A program made the translations under genes and the position numbers. Source: Ruaniaceae bacterium KH17 (lineage in GTDB: Bacteria > Actinomycetota > Actinomycetes > Actinomycetales > Actinomycetaceae). From it: 51,112 bases of DNA. Location of the stretch: positions 1-51,112 of the forward strand of contig FZQV01000018.1 of NCBI GenBank assembly GCA_900199505.1, read 5' to 3'. Shown here in pieces: positions 8,179 to 16,573 of this stretch. Position 1 is the first letter of the stretch; each line of letters opens with the position of its first letter. Below the pieces are notes generated by a model. That model ran no database searches. It was not told where the DNA came from and saw only the letters and a program-made list of their open reading frames with translations.

Positions 8179-9168
8179 ATGTCCGAGGAGATCTCGACCG
8201 GTGAACTCGAGCGCGCGAAGGCGCTGCTCGGGCGGATCAATGCCATCTTTGGCCAGCGCGTCGTCGGGCAGGAGCAGCTCCGCACCGCGCTCGTAGCGTC
8301 CCTGATCGCGGGCGGGCACGTGCTGCTTGAATCCGTGCCGGGCCTCGCGAAGACCACGGCCGCGCAGACCCTCGCCTCCGCCGTCTCGGGCTCGTTTCAC
8401 CGGATTCAGTGCACGCCGGACCTGATGCCGAACGACATCGTCGGCACCCAGATCTTCGACTACACCACCGGCACGCTCACCACTCAGCTCGGCCCGGTCC
8501 ACGCGAACCTCGTGTTGCTGGACGAGATCAACCGCTCCTCCGCGAAGACTCAGTCCGCGATGCTGGAAGCGATGCAGGAGCGGCAGACCTCGATCGGCGG
8601 GGAGGTCCACAAGGTCCCGAGCCCGTTCATGGTGATGGCCACCCAGAACCCGATAGAAGAGGAGGGAACCTATGTCCTCCCTGAGGCGCAGATGGACCGC
8701 TTCCTCTTGAAGGAGGTACTCACCTACCCGGAGCCCACCGAAGAGGTCGAGATCCTCGAGCGGCTCGCGGATGGTTCACTCGCGGCGCCCCTCACGACGA
8801 GGCCGATCGAACTGGCCGACGTCGAGTTCCTCCAATCCGTCTCCAACCGGGTGTTCGTGCACCGCACCATCAAGGAATACGTGGTGGCGCTCATCAACAC
8901 CACACGCGGCGGCGGCCCGCGGCCGCTTCCCGGCTTCTCCGATCACGTCCGCGTGGGCGCCTCGCCCCGTGGTGGCATCGCGTTGATGAAGCTCGGCCAG
9001 GCAGTCGCGTTGATGAGTGGCCGCACCTACGTGATTCCGGATGACATCAAGGCGCTCCGGCATGCGGTGCTGCGGCACCGACTCGTACGCACCTACGACG
9101 CGCTCGCCAACAACGTGAGCCCCGAGTCCCTGATCGACGCCGTCTTTGCCGCCGTGCAGGTGCCGTGA
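8179..9168 (+). CDS. moxR: MoxR-family AAA+ ATPase
   Basis: 329-residue MoxR AAA+ ATPase. Walker A is ESVPGLAKTT (about 51-60) and Walker B is LVLLDEIN (about 111-118). ATQNPIEEEGTY (sensor 1 region) and a C-terminal lid with ISPRG-like 'ASPRGGIAL' follow. MoxR ATPases act as chaperones that activate VWA-domain partners, usually encoded beside them. Here the gene heads a run of five overlapping genes with DUF58 and two VWA proteins, the Bat-like arrangement. A ribosome-binding site (AGGTGAGGT) abuts the ATG. The family is certain; the target complex is not known. Confidence 0.95.
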   Translation: MSEEISTGELERAKALLGRINAIFGQRVVGQEQLRTALVASLIAGGHVLLESVPGLAKTTAAQTLASAVSGSFHRIQCTPDLMPNDIVGTQIFDYTTGTLTTQLGPVHANLVLLDEINRSSAKTQSAMLEAMQERQTSIGGEVHKVPSPFMVMATQNPIEEEGTYVLPEAQMDRFLLKEVLTYPEPTEEVEILERLADGSLAAPLTTRPIELADVEFLQSVSNRVFVHRTIKEYVVALINTTRGGGPRPLPGFSDHVRVGASPRGGIALMKLGQAVALMSGRTYVIPDDIKALRHAVLRHRLVRTYDALANNVSPESLIDAVFAAVQVP

Positions 9169-10052
9169 GTTTCTCGCGCCTCGCCGCGCTCCGCGCGCGG
9201 CTCGAGTTGCCGGTGGTGCGCAAGGCCACCGGGCTCCTTGAGGGACGCCACCGTTCCGTGTTCTCCGGCCACGGCCAGGATTTCGATGACATGGTGGATT
9301 ACCGTCCCGGCGATGACATCAGCGACATCGACTGGAAGGCCTCCGCGCGCGCAGGGCACCCGATCATCAAGCGTTTCCAGAAGGAGACCAACCTCCGGAT
9401 CATTCTCGCGCTCGATACCGGCCGCTCGATGGCGACCCTCACGCCGTCGGGCGAAACCAAGGCAGAAGTCGCCATGTTCCTGTGCGAGGTGATCGCGTTC
9501 CTCGCCCGCGGCCGCGGCGATCACGTGGGCCTCGTCGCAGGCGATGCCGAGCGGCTCGTGCAGGTGCCCGCGCGGCAAGGGACACAACACCTCGAGCAGT
9601 TGCTCCGCGTTGCCGAGCGCCAGCTCGGTCTCGACTCGCCACCGGCGGATCTTGGGCGGCTGCTCCAGCGCGTCCTGACCACGGCCACGCGGCGCTCGCT
9701 GATCGTCGTCGTGACCGATGAGGCGCGGCCCCACCCCGATGACGAGATGGATCTGCGCCGGCTCCGCACCCGCCATGAGGTGATGGTGCTTGCGATCGCG
9801 GACCTGAAGCCCACGGAACTGACGAGTTCAAAGGGCGTGGTGGTGGACGTCGATGGTGGGCGTCTGCCGGATTTCGTGCGCCGCGATCGGGTCATTCGGG
9901 CGGAGGCGGCCGAACGCGTCGAGGAGCGCAAGAAGGCGGTCGCGGCGATGCTGCGACGCCGCGGCATTACGTCCACTGTCGTGAGCGGCTCGGAGGACGC
10001 CGTCGACGCTCTCATCGATCTCCTGGGGAGGCAGCGCCGTGTTCGTCGATGA
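9165..10052 (+). CDS. DUF58 domain protein (VWA-like, MoxR partner)
   Basis: 295 residues, GTG start overlapping the moxR stop by four bases (GTGA), so translation is probably coupled. The DUF58 hallmark is present: YRPGDDISDIDWKASAR at about residues 46-62. A VWA-like fold follows, with LALDTGRSM in place of the canonical DxSxS (Gly-Arg-Ser), and a LIVVVTDEA strand. It is expected in the cytoplasm or at the membrane as the MoxR partner. Confidence 0.9.
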   Translation: MSFSRLAALRARLELPVVRKATGLLEGRHRSVFSGHGQDFDDMVDYRPGDDISDIDWKASARAGHPIIKRFQKETNLRIILALDTGRSMATLTPSGETKAEVAMFLCEVIAFLARGRGDHVGLVAGDAERLVQVPARQGTQHLEQLLRVAERQLGLDSPPADLGRLLQRVLTTATRRSLIVVVTDEARPHPDDEMDLRRLRTRHEVMVLAIADLKPTELTSSKGVVVDVDGGRLPDFVRRDRVIRAEAAERVEERKKAVAAMLRRRGITSTVVSGSEDAVDALIDLLGRQRRVRR

Positions 10053-10491
10053 CGCGTTCGCGCCCCTTCTGTACTCCTGGTGGGTGCCCGCGCTCGGGCT
10101 CCTCGGGATCGTGCTCGCGGGCCTCCTCCTGTGGTGGTCCCTGCGTGCGCCACGACCGAGCACGAAGCCCGTTCAGAGCTCCGCCGAGGCGCAGCGTTCC
10201 CGGCAGACGGCGCTCTCCCGCATTCAGGCGGAGTACGAGCGGTTCGAGGCCGGCGAGATCGATCTGCGTCACTTCCACCTGCGTGTGGCCGCGATTCTGC
10301 GCGAGTTTGGGTCGCAACGGATGGGCCGCGACCTGACCTCGATGACACGCTCCGAGGTGGAGGCCGCCTTCCCGCGCGGTGGCGTGGGCATTCTGCTACG
10401 CCGGTGCGAGCAGCCGTCCTTCTCGCGCGATTCAAAGGCCGAGGCGCGTACCACGATGAATCAGGTGAGCGAGGTGGTCAGCAAATGGTGA
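10039..10491 (+). CDS. Small membrane protein of the MoxR/VWA operon
   Basis: 150 residues, GTG start inside the end of the DUF58 gene (14-base overlap). One membrane segment (WVPALGLLGIVLAGLLLWWSL, about 15-35) and a cytoplasmic helical domain containing YERFEAGEIDLRHFHLRVAAILREF, reminiscent of the short DUF4129/DUF4381-like proteins seen in Bat operons. No catalytic motif is visible. Position and coupling are the main evidence that it is real and belongs to the same complex. Confidence 0.8.
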   Translation: MFVDDAFAPLLYSWWVPALGLLGIVLAGLLLWWSLRAPRPSTKPVQSSAEAQRSRQTALSRIQAEYERFEAGEIDLRHFHLRVAAILREFGSQRMGRDLTSMTRSEVEAAFPRGGVGILLRRCEQPSFSRDSKAEARTTMNQVSEVVSKW

Positions 10492-11483
10492 CCCCGTGGC
10501 TCCCGTGGGTGGTGGTGGCGATCGTCGCGGCAGGGCTGGCGCTCGGCTGGGTGCTCTCGCGCCGCCGTGACAAGCGCACCCAAACGTATGTCTCGAATAC
10601 GGACTACATCTACTCGTTGCCGTCCTTCCAACGCCGGGTCCAGCTACAACGGTTCGCGGCGGGGGCAATCGTGGTGATGATTGGGCTCCTCACGATTCCC
10701 GCGGCGGGCCTTGCCGGGCGCCCCGTGGATCGCTTCACGCAGGACGAGCGGATGGCCACCCGCGATATCGTGCTCTGCCTCGACGTTTCGGGCTCGATGA
10801 TGAGCTTCGATTCTCAAGTCCTCGAGAAGTTCGCCGAGATGATCCCGTCCTTCGCCGGCGAGCGAATCGCCCTCAACGTCTGGAACGCAACCACCCGCGT
10901 GGTTTTTCCACTGACGGACGATTACGCGATGATCGAGCAGGAACTGAACTATGCCGCCGATCTTCTTGACTTGAACTTCTTCGGCAACAGCTACTCGTAT
11001 CAAGACTTGGAGGAGTGGCTCGCGGGAACCTGGTCTCCCACCTCCTACAACTCCTCGCTCATTGGAGACGGCCTGGCCACGTGCGCGCTCTCCTTCGACC
11101 TCGCCGATACTGAGCGTTCACGCACGATCATCATGGCCACCGATAACCAGGTGGCCGGTGACGAAGTCTTCACGCTCCCTGAGGCCGCCGAGTTCGCCGC
11201 TGAGCGGCAGATCACCGTGCACGCCATCTATGCGGCCGAGTTTGGGATCGCCGACGAGCGTAATGAATACGAGAGTGTGATCACCTCGCACGATGGCTTG
11301 TTCTACGAACTTTCGGATCCGAACGCCACGGCAGGGATCATCGACGAGATCACCCGCCAGCAGGCCGTGGAACTCGACGCAAATCCGAAGGTTGTCGAAC
11401 TGGACCGGCCCGATCGCTACTTCGGCTGGCTCGCCGGCCTCGCGGCGTTGCTCGTGATCGGAGCGGCGGTGGTTCGCTCATGA
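10485..11483 (+). CDS. VWA-domain membrane protein (BatA-like)
   Basis: 332 residues. The ATG at 10485 overlaps the previous stop by seven bases. Two N-terminal membrane segments (about 8-25 and 57-78) are followed by a VWA domain with the metal-ion-dependent adhesion motif CLDVSGSM (DxSxS, about 100-105), and a final membrane segment near the C-terminus (GWLAGLAALLVIGAAVV). This topology, VWA outside and between membrane helices, matches BatA/BatB proteins. It is paired with a second VWA protein immediately downstream. Confidence 0.88.
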   Translation: MVTPWLPWVVVAIVAAGLALGWVLSRRRDKRTQTYVSNTDYIYSLPSFQRRVQLQRFAAGAIVVMIGLLTIPAAGLAGRPVDRFTQDERMATRDIVLCLDVSGSMMSFDSQVLEKFAEMIPSFAGERIALNVWNATTRVVFPLTDDYAMIEQELNYAADLLDLNFFGNSYSYQDLEEWLAGTWSPTSYNSSLIGDGLATCALSFDLADTERSRTIIMATDNQVAGDEVFTLPEAAEFAAERQITVHAIYAAEFGIADERNEYESVITSHDGLFYELSDPNATAGIIDEITRQQAVELDANPKVVELDRPDRYFGWLAGLAALLVIGAAVVRS

Positions 11484-12493
11484 CGTTCCGATTCTTGTGG
11501 GAGCCCTGGGCGCTGATCCTGTTCTCCGTTGCACTGCTAGGGGTCTGTGTGTGGGCGCTCATCCGCTCCCGGCGTGCCGGTGATGGCCGCGGCGTCGCGT
11601 GGGTGCGTCGAATGGTGTTGGTGCTGGCCGTCGTCGGCATCGGAGCGACCCCCACGATCGTCACGGAGACCCAGCAAGTGACGTCGAATCTCGAGGTGTA
11701 CATGGTGGTGGACCGCACCGGTTCGATGGCGGCCGAGGACTACGACGGCTCCGCGACTCGACTCTCCGGAGTGGGGAGTGACGTGGCCGAGATCGTGGCG
11801 GCGTTCCCGGGTTCGCGGTATTCGGTGATTTCGTTCTCCGCGCAAGCACAGCGCGAGCTGCCGCTCACCACGGATGCGCGGGCCGTCCGCGCCTGGGCGG
11901 ATACGCTGCACCAAGAGAACACCTGGTATTCGGGCGGCTCGGCGATCGACCGCCCGGTGGCACTACTGAAGCGCACGCTGGAGAACGCGGTGGAGCTGAA
12001 CCCGCAGAACGTGCGGATCGTCTTCCTCCTCTCCGACGGCGAGAACACCCAGGGTGACACGACAACGGGGGACGAGTCGCCGTCGTCGTACTCGGTGATC
12101 GCTCCTTTGGTCGACGGCGGTGGGGTGCTCGGGTACGGAACGGTTACGGGCGCGAAGATGAAGGAGTGGACCGGCGTGGACGATCCCAACCGGCCCTACA
12201 TTCAGGATCCTGCAACCGGCCAGGACGCGATCTCGCGGATCGACGAGAACAACCTGCGTGGTGTGGCCGCCGAGCTTGGTGTGCGATACGCGCACCGCAC
12301 GTCACCCGGCGATCTGAGCTTCTTTGCGGACGCCGTGGACGTGGATTCGATCGTCGAGGACGGCCGCACCGAGGTGAGCGTGCACCGCGATCTCTACTGG
12401 CCGTTTGTGTGGGTGATCGTGGGCCTGCTGGCGTGGGAGGCATTCGACGCGGCGCGCGCAATCCGTGAGATGAGGGGGACCCGTGTCCGCTAA
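11480..12493 (+). CDS. VWA-domain membrane protein (BatB-like)
   Basis: 337 residues, ATGA overlap with the preceding gene. Two N-terminal membrane helices (about 10-29 and 44-60), then a VWA domain whose motif is DRTGSM (about 78-83; the DxTGS variant instead of DxSxS) with TWYSGGSAID and FLLSDGEN downstream, and a C-terminal membrane helix (WPFVWVIVGLLAWEAFDA). The Thr substitution in the MIDAS loop is conservative and may still bind metal. Together with the 10485 gene it forms the BatA/BatB-like pair. Confidence 0.86.
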   Translation: MTFRFLWEPWALILFSVALLGVCVWALIRSRRAGDGRGVAWVRRMVLVLAVVGIGATPTIVTETQQVTSNLEVYMVVDRTGSMAAEDYDGSATRLSGVGSDVAEIVAAFPGSRYSVISFSAQAQRELPLTTDARAVRAWADTLHQENTWYSGGSAIDRPVALLKRTLENAVELNPQNVRIVFLLSDGENTQGDTTTGDESPSSYSVIAPLVDGGGVLGYGTVTGAKMKEWTGVDDPNRPYIQDPATGQDAISRIDENNLRGVAAELGVRYAHRTSPGDLSFFADAVDVDSIVEDGRTEVSVHRDLYWPFVWVIVGLLAWEAFDAARAIREMRGTRVR

Positions 12494-13484
12494 GTCTGCA
12501 CCTCGCCTAACGCGTCGCTTCTGGTTCGCGTTGCCGGCCGCGATCCTGCTGGTGGCGGTGGGCCTTGCCCTCCTCGTCGTGACAGTGGCCGCCGTGTTCG
12601 CGAAGTCCGATTTCGAGAACGGGAAGTACGCCGCGGCTGAGAACTCCTATTCCGTGCAACGCACCATGACGCAGTGGTGGCCGCAGCCGTGGAAGGCCGT
12701 GTTCAACGAGGGCACCGCGACCCTGCTCCGGGATGATTTCTTCTCGGCCCGCCGCACCCTTGAGGAGGCGCTCGAGTTGGTGCCGCCCGCGCCCCCCGCC
12801 CCGGATGGCCCCGATGGTGCACTCGACCCGGACTCGGCCGAGTGTATGGTGCGCACGAATCTCTCGCTCGCCATCGAAGGGCTCGCGATTGAGGCGCGCC
12901 AGGCAAAGTCGCGCGTGGACTCGATTGCGCTCTACAACGAGGCGCTGGAGATGATCGGCCCGTGTACGTCTGACGGCGAGTCCGAGTCGGATGAAGACAA
13001 CGAGTCCGAATCGGATCAGGACAACGAGCCCGAGGATTCACACGATGAGTCCACCGATGAGTCCACCGATGACTCTTCGGATCAGTCGAGCGATGACTCT
13101 TCGGATCAGTCGAGCGATGAGTCTTCGGATGAGTCGAGCGACGAGTCCACCGATTCGTCCGACGGCGGTGGCACGGGCGATTCAGAGAAGAGCCCCCAAG
13201 ATCGGATCGAGGAACGTCAAAAGGGCCAGCGCGACGAGACTCGCGAGGAACAGCAGCAGGAAGATCAGTCGGACGGCGAAGGTAGCAGTGGCGGCCAGAA
13301 CAGCGGAGAGGGCACGCCTGGCGGGGGCGCTGGAGAGAACTCCACGGACGAGCCCGAGATCGGTGAAGGGGGCGGCCAGAAGGACGATCCGCGGATCGGC
13401 GAGCTCGAAGACCGCAACAAGGAAGCCAACGAGCACGGGAATGAGGCCGGCGGCGGCGGGTTCGGTGGCGGCCAGAGTTGGTGA
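12483..13484 (+). CDS. Membrane-anchored protein with Ser/Asp/Glu repeat tail (BatC-like position)
   Basis: 333 residues, GTG start overlapping the VWA gene by 11 bases. One membrane helix (about 14-39), then about 100 residues with TPR-like helices (FENGKYAAAENSYSV, DDFFSARRTLEEALELV), then a very acidic tail rich in DESTD/DSSDQSS repeats and a Gly/Glu/Lys-rich end. The position and TPR-like region match BatC proteins. The tail is encoded by near-perfect 24-base tandem units (13068-13139) and its length may vary. Function is inferred from position only. Confidence 0.78.
   Translation: MSAKSAPRLTRRFWFALPAAILLVAVGLALLVVTVAAVFAKSDFENGKYAAAENSYSVQRTMTQWWPQPWKAVFNEGTATLLRDDFFSARRTLEEALELVPPAPPAPDGPDGALDPDSAECMVRTNLSLAIEGLAIEARQAKSRVDSIALYNEALEMIGPCTSDGESESDEDNESESDQDNEPEDSHDESTDESTDDSSDQSSDDSSDQSSDESSDESSDESTDSSDGGGTGDSEKSPQDRIEERQKGQRDETREEQQQEDQSDGEGSSGGQNSGEGTPGGGAGENSTDEPEIGEGGGQKDDPRIGELEDRNKEANEHGNEAGGGGFGGGQSW
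13068..13139 (+). repeat. 24-bp tandem repeat, three units
   Basis: Units start at 13068, 13092 and 13116. The first two are identical (GATGACTCTTCGG then ATCAGTCGAGC); the third differs by two C-to-G changes. They encode Asp/Ser/Gln-Glu repeats. Confidence 0.8.
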
Positions 13485-13511
13485 GATTCAGCGTGCCCGG
13501 CTCCTTGGCGC

Positions 13512-13517
13512 TATCGT
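13512..13517 (+). promoter_or_regulatory. Candidate -10 of the ROK gene
   Basis: TATCGT is 30 bases before ATG 13548. GAGAGG lies between them as a ribosome-binding site. Confidence 0.4.
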
Positions 13518-13547
13518 GAGTCCGAGGCAAGCTGAGAGGACGTAAGC

Positions 13548-14792
13548 ATGGCGATGCTCCCTGCGGCCGCATTGCCGCTCACGGGCCGCGCCGATGCGGC
13601 GCAGATGCGTTCGACCAACATGGGCCTCATCCTCCGGTATTTACGCGCGCACGGCCCACGCTCCCGAGCCAAGCTAGCGGCGGAGACGGGACTGTCGAAG
13701 GCGACGGTCTCGACCCTGGTGGGTGACCTCACCGAACTCGGGCTTGTGCACGACGTCGGCGCCGATCGTCCGGGGACGGTGGGCCGTCCCGGGGTGATGC
13801 TTGAGCTTGATGGTGGTCGGGTCTGTGGGATCGGCGTTGAGATCAATGTGGATCACGTGTCCTTGGTCGTTGCGGATCTGACGGGTGCCGTGCTGATCGA
13901 GGAGCTGCACCCCTTGGCCGCCGCGACTGTGCCGGTGGGGGAGATGCTGCGGATCGTCGCCGAGCTCGTCTCAGGCCGCCTCGAGGAGCTTCGCGCCGAT
14001 GGGATGTGGGTGGCGTCGCTGACGGTGTCGCCGCCCGGAATCATCGATTACGACGACGGCACGGTGCGTTTCGCTCCGAACATCGGGTGGCGATCGGTCC
14101 CGCTCGTTGGCGAGCTGAAGCGTCTCATTGGCCCGGACGTCCCCTACATCCACCTGGAGAACGACGCCAAGCTTTCGGCGCTCGCCGAGTGCGCCACCTA
14201 CGAGTCCAGAGGGGTTCGGGACCTGATCTTCGTGACCGGAGATATCGGCGTCGGCGTGGGTATCGTGGCCGAAGGGCAGTTAGTACGCGGCTGGTCCGGC
14301 TTCTCGGGCGAGGTGGGACACCTGCCGTTGGATCTCGAGAATCGGCCGTGTAACTGCGGTCGCACGGGATGCTGGGAGTTGTGCATCGGTCTGAACGAGT
14401 TGCTCCGCCTTGCGGGTAGCGACAACGACGAGATCAACGATCCGGAGCGGCCGCTGGAGGACCGCCTCACAATGATCCGTGAGCGCGCCGATGCGGGTGA
14501 TGAGCGGACTCGTGCCGCGCTCGCGACGATCACCTCGAATCTCGCCCGCGGCCTCGGAATCCTGGTGGACGTCCTCAATCCCAAGGTGATCGTGCTCGGA
14601 GGGTACTTCACCTCGATGGCCCCCCATATCTTGCCGAGCCTCGCAACGGCTTTGGCCGCGCGGCGGATGGACGAAGGCAGCGCGGTGGAGCTGGCGGCGT
14701 CGAGACTGGGCATCAGCTCGGCGGCTTACGGTGGCGCGATCGTGGCGCTCGAAGGCGTGTTTGCGGATCCCACACTCGTCCCCGCCACGTGA
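13548..14792 (+). CDS. ROK-family transcriptional regulator
   Basis: 414 residues. A winged HTH (about 27-67: RYLRAHGPRSRAKLAAETGL, then SKATVSTLVGDL) precedes a ROK sugar-kinase-like domain with GDIGVGVGIV, SGEVGHLPLD and the zinc site CNCGRTGCWE (about 268-277). ROK regulators of the NagC/XylR type bind a sugar or sugar phosphate and usually repress adjacent carbohydrate genes. The next gene on the same strand is a truncated galacto-/lacto-N-biose phosphorylase, so the likely original role was control of a host-glycan operon, now mostly deleted. Start chosen at ATG 13548 with GAGAGG upstream. Confidence 0.9.
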   Translation: MAMLPAAALPLTGRADAAQMRSTNMGLILRYLRAHGPRSRAKLAAETGLSKATVSTLVGDLTELGLVHDVGADRPGTVGRPGVMLELDGGRVCGIGVEINVDHVSLVVADLTGAVLIEELHPLAAATVPVGEMLRIVAELVSGRLEELRADGMWVASLTVSPPGIIDYDDGTVRFAPNIGWRSVPLVGELKRLIGPDVPYIHLENDAKLSALAECATYESRGVRDLIFVTGDIGVGVGIVAEGQLVRGWSGFSGEVGHLPLDLENRPCNCGRTGCWELCIGLNELLRLAGSDNDEINDPERPLEDRLTMIRERADAGDERTRAALATITSNLARGLGILVDVLNPKVIVLGGYFTSMAPHILPSLATALAARRMDEGSAVELAASRLGISSAAYGGAIVALEGVFADPTLVPAT

Positions 14793-14857
14793 CAGTTTCG
14801 CATCAGGCACGAAGGCCGCTTGACCAGACGCGCGTCAGCCATTAGTTGGAATACTGA

Positions 14858-14874
14858 ACGAATAAACCGTTCGT
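14858..14874. promoter_or_regulatory. Inverted repeat upstream of the phosphorylase remnant
   Basis: ACGAA-7-TTCGT, with an overlapping GAACG-7-CGTTC, lies 19-35 bases before the ATG at 14893. It is a candidate operator for the upstream ROK regulator. Confidence 0.35.
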
Positions 14875-14892
14875 GTAGTGCGACGAGGCAAG

Positions 14893-15597
14893 ATGAACGT
14901 GGCAGGACGGTTGACGCTCCCAGTCCAACAGGGCATGGATGAGCCGTTACGTGCGCTACTTGAGCGCTTCGGTGCGGATGCTGTCCGAAACAGCGATGGC
15001 ACCGAGCTGCCGGAGGTCGTCAAGGAACTTGCAACGAAGGTCTATGCCACCTACTTCGTGGCGCGCCGCGATCAGGAATGGGCGCTGGCACATCCCGAAC
15101 AGGCCACCCGGGTCTACCTGATGTCGCCCCGCGTGCCCGCCACCTCTGACGGCGAGCTCGTGATCCCGCTGATGAGCGAATGGTTCGCCGAGCAAGTCAG
15201 CCCGGACACGTCCTGCGATGTGGCCCGGTGGTGGCAGCCTATTGACCGCAGCACGGGCGCGGTCATCCCGCCGGAGCGGTGGCGGGTTCGAGGGGAAGGC
15301 GCCGGATGTGAGGTCGTGCTCGACGACGCCACCTTCGGCCACGTGTACACGGGGAGCTTCCTGGCGATCCAGACCTGGGACTCCACGCAGATGCACAACT
15401 ACCTCACCAACGGGTGGGAGAACGAGCCGGGCCGAGTCAAGGAGCGCCCGTACGATGTGCGCCACGAGGACACGTGGCAGCATGCCCGTGCCGCGCTCGG
15501 CGAATGGCTCACCGAGCACCCCGAGGTTGACGTCGTTCGCTTCACCACGTTCTTCTACCATTTCACGCTGGTCTATGGCGCGAGAGACTGCTGCTGA
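14893..15597 (+). pseudogene. Truncated 1,3-beta-galactosyl-N-acetylhexosamine phosphorylase (GH112)
   Basis: The intact enzyme phosphorolyses lacto-N-biose and galacto-N-biose from milk and mucin glycans and is roughly 720-750 residues long. Only the N-terminal 234 residues remain. Recognisable stretches are GRLTLP at the start, FGADAVRNSDGTELPE, VYATYF, IPLMSEWFAEQ, WWQPIDRSTGAV, MHNYLTNGWE and DVVRFTTFFYHFTLVYGA. Immediately after this conserved block the frame runs into ARDCC and a stop. GAGG precedes ATG 14893, so the fragment may still be translated. The catalytic Asp region lies beyond the break and is missing, so no activity is expected. The next sequence encodes the end of a sugar ABC permease, showing a deletion. 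Confidence 0.88.
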
Positions 15598-15742
15598 GCG
15601 GGCCATCGCCCGCGCCGCGAACGAGCCACCCCGCTCCTACGCTCCGAGCAAGCTGGCCCGCACGATCACGCTGATCGCACTGTTCCTCTTCCTGCAGCGT
15701 TACTGGCAGTCCGGCCTTGCCGCCGGCGCGGTCAAGGGCTAG
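15575..15742 (+). pseudogene. C-terminal remnant of a carbohydrate ABC permease (MalG type)
   Basis: The reading frame ending at 15742 encodes ARTITLIALFLFLQRYWQSG followed by LAAGAVKG, the characteristic end of CUT1-family sugar permeases (last membrane helix then the QRY...GL.AGAVKG tail). Nothing of the rest of the permease is present. The frame overlaps the end of the phosphorylase fragment; the junction probably lies between about 15580 and 15650. The missing middle would have held most of the phosphorylase, and presumably the binding protein and other permease genes. Confidence 0.75.
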
Positions 15743-15773
15743 CACTCGCTCGCAACCCTGCGCGGAGCCGTCC

Positions 15774-15802
15774 GTCCTCCTCAGGTCCTGCGTGGAGGAC
15801 GA
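15774..15802. terminator. Hairpin after the remnant operon
   Basis: CGTCCTCC (15774-15781) pairs with GGAGGACG (15795-15802) across a 13-base loop. It may be the terminator of the former operon. There is no T-run. Confidence 0.35.
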
Positions 15803-15890
15803 AGGGCGGAGTCGCTGAATCCCGGAACGCGCGGCGAGTCGGTCCTACGATCTCGATCCACTTCGTGGCCGCAGAATGCGAGTGGCGCAG

Positions 15891-16484
15891 TTAGTCCTGT
15901 GTGCCCAGTCCGCGCAGGATGAACGCCTCGATGGAGTCGATGAATGCGGTGCGTCCCGGCTCACGTGTGGGCGTGGGGCGCCCAGTCAGAATCGAGTGGA
16001 TAATCCGCACGGCGACCTCGATGTCTTGAACCTGGATGGCACGGTCGGCCACGGCCCCGGCGAGGATCTCGCGGAGGAAGTTGTCCATCGCGGCGCCATG
16101 CGTGCGCAGGTCATCCCAGACCTTCGGGGACACGACCTGCCGGAGCGAGGGCCCCGGTGCGAAGTGGAAAACCTGGTTCAGTTGCAGTTGGCGGCGGATG
16201 TAGATCCGGAGCTTCTCCAGTGGCTCCTCGACCTCCGCCAACTCCTGCTTAAGTGACTCAAGGTAACCGGACGTCTCGTCGTTGATGTAGGCGAGGAGCA
16301 CGGACTCCTTGTCCGGGAAGTGATTGTAGACGGCGGTACGGCCCACCCCGGCCTCGGCGGCGATCTCCGCGAGCGTGATCGCATCGAATCCGCGTTCCTG
16401 CATCAGTGTTGCCAAGGCATTGCAGAGTCGTGTGCGTGTGGCTGCGCGGTGCTCGGCGAGAGTCGAGCCGATGATCTTCGGCAT
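15891..16484 (-). CDS. TetR/AcrR-family transcriptional regulator
   Basis: 197 residues. The N-terminal TetR HTH is clear: ALATLMQERGFDAITLAEIA, then AEAGVGRTAVYNHFPDKESV (about 22-62). The C-terminal ligand domain is helical and unassigned. The ATG overlaps the perfect palindrome ATAGGCCTAT (16483-16492), a plausible self-operator. The hexamer at the leaderless distance is AACAAT, one base off TANNNT, and no Shine-Dalgarno is seen. The neighbour on the other side (16574) is divergent and could share control. The target is not known. Confidence 0.9.
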   Translation of the reverse strand: MPKIIGSTLAEHRAATRTRLCNALATLMQERGFDAITLAEIAAEAGVGRTAVYNHFPDKESVLLAYINDETSGYLESLKQELAEVEEPLEKLRIYIRRQLQLNQVFHFAPGPSLRQVVSPKVWDDLRTHGAAMDNFLREILAGAVADRAIQVQDIEVAVRIIHSILTGRPTPTREPGRTAFIDSIEAFILRGLGTQD

Positions 16485-16492
16485 AGGCCTAT
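16483..16492. promoter_or_regulatory. Palindrome overlapping the TetR start codon
   Basis: ATAGGCCTAT, perfect 10-bp palindrome, includes the start codon of the TetR gene. A bound dimer here would block its own transcription. Confidence 0.4.
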
Positions 16493-16546
16493 TGTTCCAT
16501 TGGTCCGCGAATCCGGTGCGGTGACACCGGAGCCGAGTTTGCCGCG

Positions 16547-16552
16547 TACGCT
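16547..16552 (+). promoter_or_regulatory. -10 element of the 16574 gene
   Basis: TACGCT is followed by a short leader with GAGGAGG (16562-16568) and ATG 16574. Confidence 0.5.
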
Positions 16553-16573
16553 AGGTCTCGTGAGGAGGCGCAC

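Noticed and set aside
13068-13139. CRISPR-like array
   Set aside because: Units are contiguous without spacers and lie inside a coding sequence.
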